The notes: generated by a model not told the origin, from the letters alone. 21,978 nt of DNA from GCA-002282575 sp964416645 (GCA_964416645.1 CAYQEZ010000033.1:1-21978), one strand, 5' to 3'. Shown: positions 7,768 to 16,030, numbered from the stretch's first letter. A program made the numbers and translations.

Positions 7768-8534
7768 TTCATCCAACTGCCATTATTGATGTTAAAGCGG
7801 AGCTAGCGCCTGACGTTAGTGTGGGTGCTTTTTCAATTATTGGTGCGGGTGTTCGTATTGATGAAGGGACAGTGATTGGTCCTCATGTGGTCATTGATGG
7901 TCCGACACAAATTGGTAAGCGTAATCAAATCTTTCAGTTTGCTTCGGTTGGTGCAGCGCCGCAAGATAAGAAATATCGTGGTGAGCCAACGCGTTTGGTT
8001 ATCGGTGATGATAATAGCATTCGGGAAAATGTCACCTTAAATCGTGGCACCATTCAAGATCGCGGTGAAACAACCATTGGTAGTCGCAACTGGATTATGG
8101 CAGGCGTGCATATCGCTCACGATTGCGTGGTGGGGAATGATACTATTTTTGCCAACGCGGTTGCTTTGGCTGGTCATGTGATTGTTGAAGACTTTGCTAT
8201 TTTGGGTGGTTATACCCTTGTGCATCAGTTTTGTCGCATAGGTGAACACAGCTTCTGTGGCATGGGCAGTGTTATTAATCAAGATGTGCCGACTTTTGTT
8301 ACCGTCTCGGGTAATTTAGCGCGTCCGCATGGCATTAATAGCGAAGGGTTAAAACGTCGTGGTTTCACTGCTGAACAAATTTCTGTAATTAAACGTGCTT
8401 ACCGTACTCTGTATCGTTCAAGTACGCCGCTAGAAAGTGCGATTTTGTCGATGTTGGCACAAGAAGACCCGACCGATGTGTTGCAACCTCTGATTGCTTT
8501 CTTACAATCGGCGACCCGTGGCATTGTCCGATAA
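7764..8534 (+). CDS. lpxA: UDP-N-acetylglucosamine O-acyltransferase
   Basis: Encodes 256 aa. LpxA performs the first step of lipid A synthesis, moving a 3-hydroxyacyl chain from ACP to UDP-GlcNAc. Hexapeptide repeats (VSVGAFSIIGAGVRI and others) fill about residues 1-185, and a helical C-terminal part begins at GLKRRGFT. The catalytic His is residue 119 in HIAHDCVVG (E. coli His125). At the chain-length ruler position (E. coli Gly173, P. aeruginosa Met169) this protein has Met167 in FCGMGSV, predicting use of C10 rather than C14 hydroxyacyl-ACP. The start is TTG 7764, overlapping the fabZ stop, with AGAGGG at 7751-7756; no ATG fits. The end overlaps lpxB. Confidence 0.94.
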   Translation: MIHPTAIIDVKAELAPDVSVGAFSIIGAGVRIDEGTVIGPHVVIDGPTQIGKRNQIFQFASVGAAPQDKKYRGEPTRLVIGDDNSIRENVTLNRGTIQDRGETTIGSRNWIMAGVHIAHDCVVGNDTIFANAVALAGHVIVEDFAILGGYTLVHQFCRIGEHSFCGMGSVINQDVPTFVTVSGNLARPHGINSEGLKRRGFTAEQISVIKRAYRTLYRSSTPLESAILSMLAQEDPTDVLQPLIAFLQSATRGIVR

Positions 8535-9678
8535 AACTCCGAAATTGGTTGTGCTGTTAGCGGCAGAACCTTCGGCTGATGCCTTGGGTGCTAGTATTGC
8601 CCAAGCTTGGCAAACGCTTGATCCGAGTGTGCGGTTGGTTGGTATGGCTGGTCCGTTAATGCGTGCTCAGGGCGTTGAGGCTTGGTGGCAGATGGAGCAG
8701 GTGTCGGTGATGGGCTTGTGGGAAGTGCTCAAGCACTACCGACGTTTGAAACGCCTACAAACCGAAATTAAGCAACGTCTTGCCGAAGTAAAACCCGATT
8801 TGCTGTTGGGTATTGATGGTCCTGACTTTAATTTGGCTATCGAATCTTTTTTAAGACAGCGCAGTATTCCCAGTTATCACCTAGTTGCTCCCACTGTTTG
8901 GGCATGGCGTCCTGGTCGTGCTGCTAACATGGCGGAGAAAACCGATGGTTTGCTCTGTCTCTTTCCTTTCGAGCCACCTTATTTTTTAGTACATGATTTG
9001 CCAGCGGTAAGCATTGGTCATCCGCTGGCAGATCAACTCCCTGTTGTTGCTGATAAATCGACGGCTCGTCGGGCATTGAGCATTGATTCTGATGTGAAGG
9101 TATTGGCCGTGCTTCCTGGTTCGCGTCGTGGTGAATGGCAGTACAATGCGCCCTTGTTTTGGCAAACCATTGCTGAAATTAAACAACAACAGCCCGATTT
9201 ACGGGTATTGGTGCCGTGTTTACATGAACGGATGAAACAATCTTTGATGGCATCCGCTGGAGACTTGGCCGTGAGTTTTGTCGTTGCCGAGCAAGGTGCA
9301 AGGCAAGTGGTGACGGCGGCGGATGTGGCGCTGGTGGCGTCGGGAACGGCAACGCTAGAAACGGCGCTTTGTCATACGCCGATGGTGGTGGCTTACCGTA
9401 TGCATTGGTTGTCGCATGCCATTATTAGCCGCATGTTGCGCACACGTTGGATTGCTTTGCCCAATATTATTGCCAATCGAGGTATTGTACCTGAGCTTTT
9501 ACAAGATCAAGCCACACCAATTAATTTAGCTAATGCATTATTGCCCCTGCTGACTGATGAAAGCGCCAGACAAGCCCAATTAGCGGTATTTGATGACATT
9601 CATCATCAATTAAAGCGTAACGCTGCCCAAACCGCGGTTGAACAGCTGATTCAGTGGTGGCAAGTTCGACGTGGATAG
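8524..9678 (+). CDS. lpxB: Lipid-A-disaccharide synthase
   Basis: LpxB joins UDP-2,3-diacylglucosamine and lipid X to give the beta-1,6 disaccharide of lipid A, acting at the inner face of the cytoplasmic membrane. Family motifs include AAEPSADALGA at the N-terminus (GETSGD in E. coli), LLLGIDGPDFN, PTVWAWRPGRA, the glycosyltransferase-B segment VLPGSRRGE, and ASGTATLETAL. From TTG 8524 the protein is 384 aa, matching E. coli (382). The frame is open upstream inside lpxA, with alternatives at GTG 8518 and TTG 8494; no clear ribosome-binding site decides between them, so translation is probably coupled to lpxA, whose stop lies at 8532-8534. The 3' end overlaps rnhB by 8 bp. Confidence 0.92.
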   Translation: MSDKTPKLVVLLAAEPSADALGASIAQAWQTLDPSVRLVGMAGPLMRAQGVEAWWQMEQVSVMGLWEVLKHYRRLKRLQTEIKQRLAEVKPDLLLGIDGPDFNLAIESFLRQRSIPSYHLVAPTVWAWRPGRAANMAEKTDGLLCLFPFEPPYFLVHDLPAVSIGHPLADQLPVVADKSTARRALSIDSDVKVLAVLPGSRRGEWQYNAPLFWQTIAEIKQQQPDLRVLVPCLHERMKQSLMASAGDLAVSFVVAEQGARQVVTAADVALVASGTATLETALCHTPMVVAYRMHWLSHAIISRMLRTRWIALPNIIANRGIVPELLQDQATPINLANALLPLLTDESARQAQLAVFDDIHHQLKRNAAQTAVEQLIQWWQVRRG

Positions 9679-10270
9679 GGTGTTTCTTAATGCACGCTGG
9701 GCGGGTGTCGATGAGGTAGGTCGTGGGCCACTAATTGGCTCGGTCGTGACTGCTGCGGTGATCTTGCCCGATGACTTTAATTTGCTAGGTTTAACCGACT
9801 CGAAAAAACTGAATGAAAAACGTCGTTTAGCTTTAGTCGAGCAAATTCAGCAACAAGCCATCGCTTGGTGCATTGCCGAAGCGACAGCGGCAGAAGTGGA
9901 TGCACTGAATGTCTTGCAAGCCAGTTTGCTTGCCATGCGTCGTGCGGTGGAAGGATTGTCGGTACAGCCAGAAGGTGTGTGGGTGGATGGTAATCGTTGT
10001 CCACAAGGCTTAAGCATGCCTTGCCAAGCGATTGTGAAAGGAGATTTAACCGTCCCAGCAATCAGTGCGGCTTCTATTTTGGCAAAGGTCGCACGCGACG
10101 CACAAATGCAGCAATTACATGGGGCTTATCCGCAGTATGGTTTCGATCAACATAAGGGTTATCCCACCAAAGCGCATTTTGCCGCTTTAGCCCAATATGG
10201 TGCTTTGCCAGAACACCGACGCAGCTTTGCGCCTGTGCAGGCTGTGTTGGCGCAGCAGGGATTGTTTTAG
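9671..10270 (+). CDS. rnhB: Ribonuclease HII
   Basis: Encodes 199 aa, the family's normal size. RNase HII cuts the RNA strand of RNA-DNA hybrids and starts removal of single ribonucleotides from DNA. The acidic active site is complete: Asp14 and Glu15 in GVDEVGRGPL, Asp106 in VWVDGNR and Asp143 in SAASILAKVARD. The final conserved block YGFDQHKGYPT is also present. GTG 9671 overlaps the end of lpxB; GTG 9680 is a second choice three codons later. The lpxB-rnhB-dnaE order is conserved in gammaproteobacteria, but here a gene for an Uma2 protein stands between rnhB and dnaE. Confidence 0.95.
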   Translation: MDRVFLNARWAGVDEVGRGPLIGSVVTAAVILPDDFNLLGLTDSKKLNEKRRLALVEQIQQQAIAWCIAEATAAEVDALNVLQASLLAMRRAVEGLSVQPEGVWVDGNRCPQGLSMPCQAIVKGDLTVPAISAASILAKVARDAQMQQLHGAYPQYGFDQHKGYPTKAHFAALAQYGALPEHRRSFAPVQAVLAQQGLF

Positions 10271-10289
10271 CAGCTTGCCTTGTTATAAT
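10262..10289 (+). promoter_or_regulatory. Extended -10 promoter for the Uma2 gene
   Basis: A consensus TATAAT at 10284-10289 is preceded by TGT (10281-10283), giving an extended -10. TTGTTT at 10262-10267, inside the end of rnhB, lies 16 bp upstream and may be the -35. The distance to the ATG at 10321 fits a short leader with GAGGTG at 10311-10316. It suggests that the Uma2 gene is transcribed apart from the lpx operon. Confidence 0.6.
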
Positions 10290-10320
10290 GCTAGTAAATC
10301 TAACACATTAGAGGTGCACG

Positions 10321-10869
10321 ATGAGCGCATTATTAAAAACCGATTATCTCCCTCATTACACTTACGATGAGTATGCACAATGGGAAGGTGATTGGGAGCT
10401 GATTGAAGGTGTGCCTTTTGCCATGTCACCTGCGCCCAATATTCGCCATCAATCCTTGACAGGAATGCTGCATTGGAAAATGGCTCAACAATTGAAAAAA
10501 TGCGGAAACTGCCAAGCTTTGCAAGCTGTTGATTGGAAGGTGAGCGAAGACACTGTGGTGCAACCAGATAATCTCATTATTTGTCCTAAAGCAACAGGAC
10601 AGTATTTAACGCGCGCGCCGCAATTTATTGTGGAAATTTTATCTCCCAGTACCGCGCACAAGGATCGAACGCTTAAATTTGACCTTTATGAGCGGGAAGG
10701 GGTGCGCTGGTATTTGATTGTTAATCCTACGGATAATGTGGCGCATATTTTTGAACGCATAGAAGGCAAGTATCGCAAAATCACCGATGCGACTCAAGAA
10801 GTGTTTAGTTTCACCATTACCGATAGCTGTTCCGTCGAGCTTGACTTTAATGAGTTGTGGGCGGAGTAA
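10321..10869 (+). CDS. Uma2 family endonuclease-like protein
   Basis: Encodes 182 aa of the Uma2 (DUF820) family, which has a PD-(D/E)XK nuclease fold. The family pattern is clear: YDEYAQWEGDWELIEGVPFA at the N-terminus, VQPDNLIICPK with the first acidic residue, then FIVEILSPSTAHKDRTLKFD containing the E-x-L-S-P-S-T motif, followed by YEREGVRWYLIVNP. These carry the presumed catalytic Asp, Glu and Lys. Biological roles are largely unknown; many members are multicopy in cyanobacteria and other multicellular bacteria and are thought to be linked to mobile DNA or defence. It has its own promoter and ribosome-binding site and breaks the usual rnhB-dnaE adjacency, so it is probably a later insertion. 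No flanking repeats were seen. Confidence 0.85.
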   Translation: MSALLKTDYLPHYTYDEYAQWEGDWELIEGVPFAMSPAPNIRHQSLTGMLHWKMAQQLKKCGNCQALQAVDWKVSEDTVVQPDNLIICPKATGQYLTRAPQFIVEILSPSTAHKDRTLKFDLYEREGVRWYLIVNPTDNVAHIFERIEGKYRKITDATQEVFSFTITDSCSVELDFNELWAE

Positions 10870-10887
10870 AATCCCCTAGTTCCCTCA

Positions 10888-10896
10888 TGTTATAAT
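10888..10896 (+). promoter_or_regulatory. Extended -10 promoter for dnaE
   Basis: TGT at 10888-10890 directly before TATAAT at 10891-10896 makes an extended -10 element 27 bp ahead of the dnaE ATG. No good -35 is visible at the usual distance, which is tolerated with extended -10 promoters. The element lies in the 54-bp gap after the Uma2 gene. Confidence 0.6.
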
Positions 10897-10923
10897 AGCG
10901 CCTTCTGTTTTTCTGAGAAGCTT

Positions 10924-13900
10924 ATGAGCGATCTTCCTTCATCTCCGCGTTTTGTCCATTTGGCTGTTCATTCCGAGTTTTCATTAATTGATTCTACGCT
11001 GAGCGTGAAGCAGTTGTGTAAGCTGGCGGCGAGCGATGCTCAAGTAGCTGTTGCACTGACAGATCATAACAATATGTTTGGGTTAGTTCAGTTTTATAAA
11101 TCCACCTTAGCGGCTGGGGTGAAGCCGATTGCGGGTGCGGATATGCAGGTGCAATTGGCGGATAGCTCGCTCAGCCCCGTCACTTTTTTATGTTTGCATT
11201 ACGATGGTTATCAAAATCTGTCGTATTTAATGAGTCGCGCTTACACCGAAGGGCAAAAAACGGGCGAGCCAGTGATTCAGTGGTCTTGGTTGCAGTCGCA
11301 TCATGAAGGCTTGTTGGTGATATTGGGGCAAAACTCGATGCTGGGTAAAACGGCGTTGACGCAAGGATTATCCGAAGCCACCACCCTACTAAACGATTGG
11401 ACGCAGTTGATGCCGCAGCGCGTACTGTTATCGGTTAGTCGTACGGGGCGTGCGATGGAAGATGCTTGGATTGCCTTGGCGGTGAATTTATCCACTCAAG
11501 CTGATGTGCCCATCGTGGCGGTGAATCATGTTTGTTTTGCCGCACCAGACGATTTTGAAGCCCATGAAGTGCGTGTCTGCATTCGCGAAGGCTATGTATT
11601 GGATGATAGCAGTCGTCCTAAGCGCCACAGCGAGCAGCAATATTGGCGCACCCAAGATGAAATGTGTGAGCTGTTTGCCGATATGCCGCAGGTATTGGCC
11701 AATACGGTAGCGGTTGCTCAGGCGTGTAACCTATCGCTGACCTTGGGTAAAAATTACCTGCCCGATTTCCCAATTCCCGAAGGCATGACCATTGATGAGT
11801 ATTTTGCATATGTGTCACGCCAAGGATTGAATGAGCGCCTAGCGATTCAGTTCGACACTCAAGCTTCCGACTTTGAAGCAAAAGCCAAGCCCTACCAAGA
11901 ACGTTTAGAAATTGAATTATCGACCATTAACCAAATGGGTTTCCCAGGCTACTTTTTGATTGTTGCCGACTTCATTCAATGGGCGAAAGATAACGGTATT
12001 CCCGTTGGTCCAGGGCGGGGTTCGGGTGCTGGTTCGCTGGTGGCTTATGCGCTGAAAATTACCGACCTAGACCCGCTACCTTACGATTTACTGTTCGAGC
12101 GCTTCCTCAATCCCGAGCGGGTTTCTATGCCCGACTTTGACGTGGATTTCTGTATGGATCGGCGTGACGAAGTGATTGATTATGTGGCGCGTACCTATGG
12201 TCGTGATCATGTGTCGCAAATCATTACTTACGGTACCATGGCAGCGAAAGGCGTGATTCGTGATGTGGGGCGGGTGCTGGGTTTTGCTTATGGTTTTGTT
12301 GATCGTATCTCTAAGCTGATTCCGAATGAATTGGGCATTACGCTAAAAGATGCGATTGAGAAAGAGCCTGAATTAAAAGATAAGTTCGAGAATGACGAGG
12401 AAGTAGCCTACTTACTGCGACTGGGATTGAAGCTAGAGGGACTAGCGCGTAACGTCGGTCGTCATGCGGGTGGGGTGGTGATTGGTCCGCGTCCGTTATG
12501 GACTTTTGCCCCTATGTATTGCGAAGCCGACGGCAGTAACTTGGTAACTCAGTTCGATAAAAGCGATGTCGAAGCCGTTGGGCTGGTTAAGTTCGACTTC
12601 TTGGGATTGCGTACGCTGACCATTATCGACTGGTCAGTGAAGGCAATTAACCAAGGCAGTTTGCCTGCTATTATGCGCGAAACGGGCGATGCGCGTGCGG
12701 ATGGTCCGATTGTCGACATTAGTCGCATTCCACTTGATGATGCTGAAACCTACACAAAAATTAAAACGGGTAATACCTCTGGCGTATTCCAGTTAGAGTC
12801 CAGTGGTATGCAAGATTTGATTCGACGCTTACAGCCCGATTGCTTTGAAGATATTGTCGCTTTGGTGGCTTTGTTCCGTCCTGGTCCTTTGGGTTCGGGC
12901 ATGGTCGATGACTTTATTAACCGTAAGCACGGTCGTCAAAAAGTGGAATACTTGCATCCGTGTTTAGAGCCGATTTTGAATCCCACTTACGGTACCATCC
13001 TCTATCAAGAGCAGGTGATGCAAACGGCGCAGATTATGGCAAATTATAGTCTGGGTGGCGCAGACTTATTGCGTCGTGCGATGGGTAAAAAAGATGCGGC
13101 GGAAATGGCGCGTCAGCGCGAAACCTTCCGTGTTGGCGCAGAAGCCAATGGCATTGATCCTGAAATTGCTGGGCGCACTTTTGACATTATGGAAGAGTTC
13201 GCCAACTATGGTTTTAACAAGTCGCATTCGGCTGCTTATGCGTTAGTTTCTTACCAAACCGCTTGGTTAAAAACCCATTATCCAGCCTATTTAATGGCAG
13301 CAGTGCTCACGGCTGATATGGACAATACCGACAAAGTGGTACACATGCTCAAAGAGTGTCGCTCGATGGGCTTGACGGTGTTACCCCCATCCATCAATGA
13401 AAGCTCAGTTGGTTTTTCGGTGCAAACGGTGAATGCGATTCGTTATGGGTTGGGCGCTGTGAAGGGTGCGGGTGAAGATGCGCTGGCCGAGGTGATGAAA
13501 GAGCGTAGCGCGAACGGCATTTTCAAAGACCTTTTCGATTTTTGTGTGCGCACCAACAAACAACTTAACCGTCGTATGATTGAAGCTTTGATTGATGCAG
13601 GCGCAATGGATGAGTTAGGGACGCATCGGGCAGCATTACATGCTAACCTAACCAAGGCCTTAGATCATGCTCAGCAGGAAGCGGTGCGCATTGCTAGCGG
13701 TCAGAATGATTTGTTCGGTGATGCCTTTGCTATGGACGATGTGGTCTCCACTTGTGAATATGATGCCTATGATGAAACGTCACTTGATGAGTTATTGCGC
13801 AAAGAAAAAGCGGTGCTGGGCTTCTTTTTAAGTGGTCATCCATTTGATAGCGTGCGTGAGCGAGCGCGTCGTTTTGCTCATACGCTAGCAACCTTGCCTG

Positions 13901-14445
13901 AACCTAAAGCGGCCGATTTTGGCAAGCGGGGTGGTCAGAAGGTGTTATTAGCGGGTCGTATCGATGCCATACGCACTAAAATTGGCAAGCGTGGTGACCG
14001 CATGGTGTTTGTTGCCATTGAAGACCAAGATCAGGTGTTAGAAGTGTCGGCATTTGGTGAGCTGGGTGGTGAGGTAATGAACAAATTGGCGGTGGATGAT
14101 CTGGTGGTGGTCGATGGAGAGTTGTCGCTAGACGGTTATTCAGGTCAAGCGCGTTTGCGTGCCAGTCGCATTATGCCTTTCGAGCAGGCTTACATTGAAC
14201 AAGCAAAAGAGATACTGTTGAGCCTCGATGCCAGTGCCGACTGGGATGCACAAGGGCTATTGCAACTCTTGGCCAGTGCGCGTGATGATGAGCAAGGTAA
14301 GCCAGTGCGTTTCGTTTGGCGGCAGGCGGGTTGGCAAGTGCCTTTATTGCAACAAGGTAATGCCAAGTTATTGTCGTTATTACCCACGCCCGAATGGATG
14401 GCTGCGCTGGCGCGTTTGGGTATTAAAGCTGAATTGCTGTACTAA
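10924..14445 (+). CDS. dnaE: DNA polymerase III alpha subunit
   Basis: Encodes 1173 aa (E. coli 1160), the replicative polymerase. An N-terminal PHP domain (from FVHLAVHSEFSLID) is followed by the polymerase core. The three catalytic aspartates are Asp404 and Asp406 in MPDFDVDFC and Asp558 in VKFDFLGLRT; the phosphate-binding GPGRGSGAGSLVAY precedes them. QNDLF at residues 927-931 matches the internal beta-clamp binding motif. FFLSGHPFD near residue 967 leads to an OB-fold (about 1005-1090) and the C-terminal tau-binding region. It starts at ATG 10924 with a weak GAGAAG upstream. In E. coli the next gene is accA; here an intergenic stretch and an arsenic cluster follow. No frameshift seen. 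Confidence 0.97.
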   Translation: MSDLPSSPRFVHLAVHSEFSLIDSTLSVKQLCKLAASDAQVAVALTDHNNMFGLVQFYKSTLAAGVKPIAGADMQVQLADSSLSPVTFLCLHYDGYQNLSYLMSRAYTEGQKTGEPVIQWSWLQSHHEGLLVILGQNSMLGKTALTQGLSEATTLLNDWTQLMPQRVLLSVSRTGRAMEDAWIALAVNLSTQADVPIVAVNHVCFAAPDDFEAHEVRVCIREGYVLDDSSRPKRHSEQQYWRTQDEMCELFADMPQVLANTVAVAQACNLSLTLGKNYLPDFPIPEGMTIDEYFAYVSRQGLNERLAIQFDTQASDFEAKAKPYQERLEIELSTINQMGFPGYFLIVADFIQWAKDNGIPVGPGRGSGAGSLVAYALKITDLDPLPYDLLFERFLNPERVSMPDFDVDFCMDRRDEVIDYVARTYGRDHVSQIITYGTMAAKGVIRDVGRVLGFAYGFVDRISKLIPNELGITLKDAIEKEPELKDKFENDEEVAYLLRLGLKLEGLARNVGRHAGGVVIGPRPLWTFAPMYCEADGSNLVTQFDKSDVEAVGLVKFDFLGLRTLTIIDWSVKAINQGSLPAIMRETGDARADGPIVDISRIPLDDAETYTKIKTGNTSGVFQLESSGMQDLIRRLQPDCFEDIVALVALFRPGPLGSGMVDDFINRKHGRQKVEYLHPCLEPILNPTYGTILYQEQVMQTAQIMANYSLGGADLLRRAMGKKDAAEMARQRETFRVGAEANGIDPEIAGRTFDIMEEFANYGFNKSHSAAYALVSYQTAWLKTHYPAYLMAAVLTADMDNTDKVVHMLKECRSMGLTVLPPSINESSVGFSVQTVNAIRYGLGAVKGAGEDALAEVMKERSANGIFKDLFDFCVRTNKQLNRRMIEALIDAGAMDELGTHRAALHANLTKALDHAQQEAVRIASGQNDLFGDAFAMDDVVSTCEYDAYDETSLDELLRKEKAVLGFFLSGHPFDSVRERARRFAHTLATLPEPKAADFGKRGGQKVLLAGRIDAIRTKIGKRGDRMVFVAIEDQDQVLEVSAFGELGGEVMNKLAVDDLVVVDGELSLDGYSGQARLRASRIMPFEQAYIEQAKEILLSLDASADWDAQGLLQLLASARDDEQGKPVRFVWRQAGWQVPLLQQGNAKLLSLLPTPEWMAALARLGIKAELLY

Positions 14446-14458
14446 AAGTGGGCTGAGG

Positions 14459-14524
14459 TTATCCCCAATTTTTGTTGGCAAGGATGGGGATAAGTGTGTG
14501 CGAAACGCTAAAACCTTAGTGTTT
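14459..14524 (+). other. Two potential hairpins after dnaE
   Basis: The first is a perfect 9-bp inverted repeat, TTATCCCCA at 14459-14467 and TGGGGATAA at 14485-14493, with a 17-nt loop. The second pairs AAACGCTA (14503-14510) with TAGTGTTT (14517-14524) around a 6-nt loop, using one G-U pair in RNA. Neither is followed by a T-run, so they are not canonical intrinsic terminators, but they may mark the 3' end of the dnaE transcript. The rest of the 233-bp gap (14446-14678) holds no supportable gene. Confidence 0.4.
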
Positions 14525-14618
14525 GCTCAGGGTTCAATGGTGTGCAGTGGTGGTGATCTGGCATCAATCAGTTTTTATGTTGTTTTGGTGAATCATAGCA
14601 AAAGCCTTGTCCGTTCGC

Positions 14619-14648
14619 TTGACAGTCCGCCCAATCATTGTTTATATT
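14619..14648 (+). promoter_or_regulatory. arsR promoter
   Basis: A consensus -35 TTGACA at 14619-14624 and TATATT at 14643-14648 are separated by 18 bp. Transcription would start near 14655, leaving a leader of about 25 nt before the arsR ATG at 14679. The -10 lies inside the first of two dyads, so a bound repressor would block RNA polymerase. Confidence 0.65.
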
Positions 14649-14677
14649 TCTATAAAACCAGAATTATGGAAATAATT
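14641..14677. promoter_or_regulatory. Tandem ArsR-type operator dyads
   Basis: Two perfect 6-4-6 inverted repeats lie in tandem: TTTATA-TTTC-TATAAA at 14641-14656 and AATTAT-GGAA-ATAATT at 14662-14677. Their centres are 21 bp apart, which is two turns of the helix, so two dimers would sit on the same DNA face. The first covers the -10 and the second covers the GGAA ribosome-binding site just ahead of arsR. ArsR/SmtB regulators usually bind AT-rich imperfect dyads in such positions. That these are the ArsR sites is inferred from position. Confidence 0.55.
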
Positions 14678-14678
14678 T

Positions 14679-15011
14679 ATGCCACATCAACAGGCGGTAT
14701 TAGCTTTATCTGCCATGGCTCATGAAGGGCGATTGGCTTTGTTTCGCTATCTTGTTCAATCGATGACTGAAGTGTCGGCGGGTGATTTAGCCACAGCCTT
14801 AGCTATGCCTAATTCAACGCTATCTTTTCATCTTAAAAATTTAAACCATGCTGGTTTGGTAAAAGTGCGTCAAGAAGGGCGGTTTATGTATTACTCTCCC
14901 AATCGTGAAGCCTTTAATGACTTGTTGGGTTATTTAACCGAAAACTGTTGTGGTGGTGCTGGATGTCCGACATCTGAGCTGGGGTCTGTGTCATGTTCAT
15001 CGACTTGTTAA
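14679..15011 (+). CDS. arsR: ArsR/SmtB-family metalloid-sensing repressor
   Basis: Encodes 110 aa with the winged-helix fold of the family: ALAMPNSTLSFHLKNLNHAG gives the recognition helix (about residues 39-59) and VKVRQEGRFMYYSPN the wing. The likely As(III) site is a C-terminal cluster, Cys90, Cys91 and Cys96 in ENCCGGAGC, which resembles the three-cysteine site described for Acidithiobacillus ferrooxidans ArsR rather than the CVC site in the DNA-binding helix of the E. coli protein. Two further cysteines (106, 110) end the protein. It should bind the dyads ahead of its gene and release them when arsenite or antimonite binds. The last 19 bp overlap the start of the permease gene, so the two are co-transcribed. 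Confidence 0.85.
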   Translation: MPHQQAVLALSAMAHEGRLALFRYLVQSMTEVSAGDLATALAMPNSTLSFHLKNLNHAGLVKVRQEGRFMYYSPNREAFNDLLGYLTENCCGGAGCPTSELGSVSCSSTC

Positions 15012-16018
15012 AGCGTTATCCTGTATGGATATTGCCAGCATTAGCGCTAGTATGGTGGTTGGTGTATGGTCAGTTGCAAGGTTGGTCGGTTGCCTGGGTG
15101 ACGCTGCTAGGGGTAGTTCCAGAGACCCCTTTGTTTGAGGCTTTGTCTTTCTTTTTCTACGATGTGCCCAAAATTCTGTTGCTGTTATTGGCGATTACCT
15201 TTGTCATGGGGGTTGTGAACTCTTATTTTACACCCGAAAAAACGCGAGCGCTCTTGTCGGGTAAACATGAGGGTGTTGGTAATGTCATGGCAAGTTTTTT
15301 GGGGATTGTTACCCCTTTTTGTTCTTGTTCTGCTGTGCCTTTGTTTGTCGGTTTTTTGCAAGCGGGCGTTCCGTTAGGTGTCACCTTCTCATTTCTAATT
15401 GCCGCGCCTATGGTGAATGAAATTGCTTTGGTGTTGCTGTTTGGGTTATTTGGTTGGCAAATCGCTGCGCTCTATTTAATCATGGGTTTGCTGATTGCAG
15501 CGGTTGCTGGTTTTGTTATCGGTAAGTTGAATATGGAAGCCCAGTTAGAAGATTGGGTACAGAAGTTAAGAAGTGTTGAGTCTGGTATCGAAATAACAAA
15601 AATGCACTTTGCTCAGCGTATTGAAAAAGGTGTAGATACCGTTAAGGAAGTTGTGGGAAAAGTTTGGCTTTATGTGGTGCTGGGTATTGCGATTGGTGCG
15701 ACCATTCATGGTTATGTGCCTGCCGATGCTCTGGCTCCTTGGTTGGGTAAGGATTGGTGGTCAGTACCTTTGGCGGTGATTGTGGGTGTGCCTTTGTATG
15801 CTAATGCCGCTGGGGTGATTCCGATTGTTGATGCCTTGATGGCAAAAGGCGCAGCCTTGGGAACGGTGCTGGCATTGATGATGAGTGTGATTGCTTTGTC
15901 TTTACCCGAGCTGATCATTCTGCGCAAAGTGCTCAAACAGCGTTTGATTGCGACCTTTGTTGGCGTGGTTGCAAGTGGTATTTTGTTGGTCGGTTATGTG
16001 TTTAATCTGGTTTTGTAA
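14993..16018 (+). CDS. ArsP_1-type permease
   Basis: Encodes 341 aa, an integral membrane permease of the ArsP_1 (PF03773, formerly DUF318) type. About eight hydrophobic segments are visible in two halves, separated by a charged cytoplasmic loop (about residues 175-215). The hallmark TPFCSCSAVPLFVGFLQAG places Cys110 and Cys112 in a membrane-embedded site, and the second half carries the related VPLYANAAGVIPI. Characterised relatives export trivalent organoarsenicals (ArsP) or have been linked to copper/zinc efflux, so the exact substrate is unsure. The gene overlaps arsR by 19 bp and is followed by a thioredoxin-fold partner, a pairing often found with this permease type. ATG 14993 has GGGG at 14981-14984 upstream. 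Confidence 0.8.
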   Translation: MFIDLLKRYPVWILPALALVWWLVYGQLQGWSVAWVTLLGVVPETPLFEALSFFFYDVPKILLLLLAITFVMGVVNSYFTPEKTRALLSGKHEGVGNVMASFLGIVTPFCSCSAVPLFVGFLQAGVPLGVTFSFLIAAPMVNEIALVLLFGLFGWQIAALYLIMGLLIAAVAGFVIGKLNMEAQLEDWVQKLRSVESGIEITKMHFAQRIEKGVDTVKEVVGKVWLYVVLGIAIGATIHGYVPADALAPWLGKDWWSVPLAVIVGVPLYANAAGVIPIVDALMAKGAALGTVLALMMSVIALSLPELIILRKVLKQRLIATFVGVVASGILLVGYVFNLVL

Positions 16019-16030
16019 AGGATGCGAATG

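Noticed and set aside
14459..14493. Perfect 9-bp hairpin as an intrinsic terminator of dnaE
   Set aside because: No T-run follows and the loop is 17 nt; kept only as a possible hairpin.
14228..14725. 165-aa open frame across the dnaE end and the intergenic gap
   Set aside because: It overlaps the conserved C-terminus of dnaE and the arsR promoter, has no ribosome-binding site and no recognisable domain, and its composition looks like out-of-frame translation.
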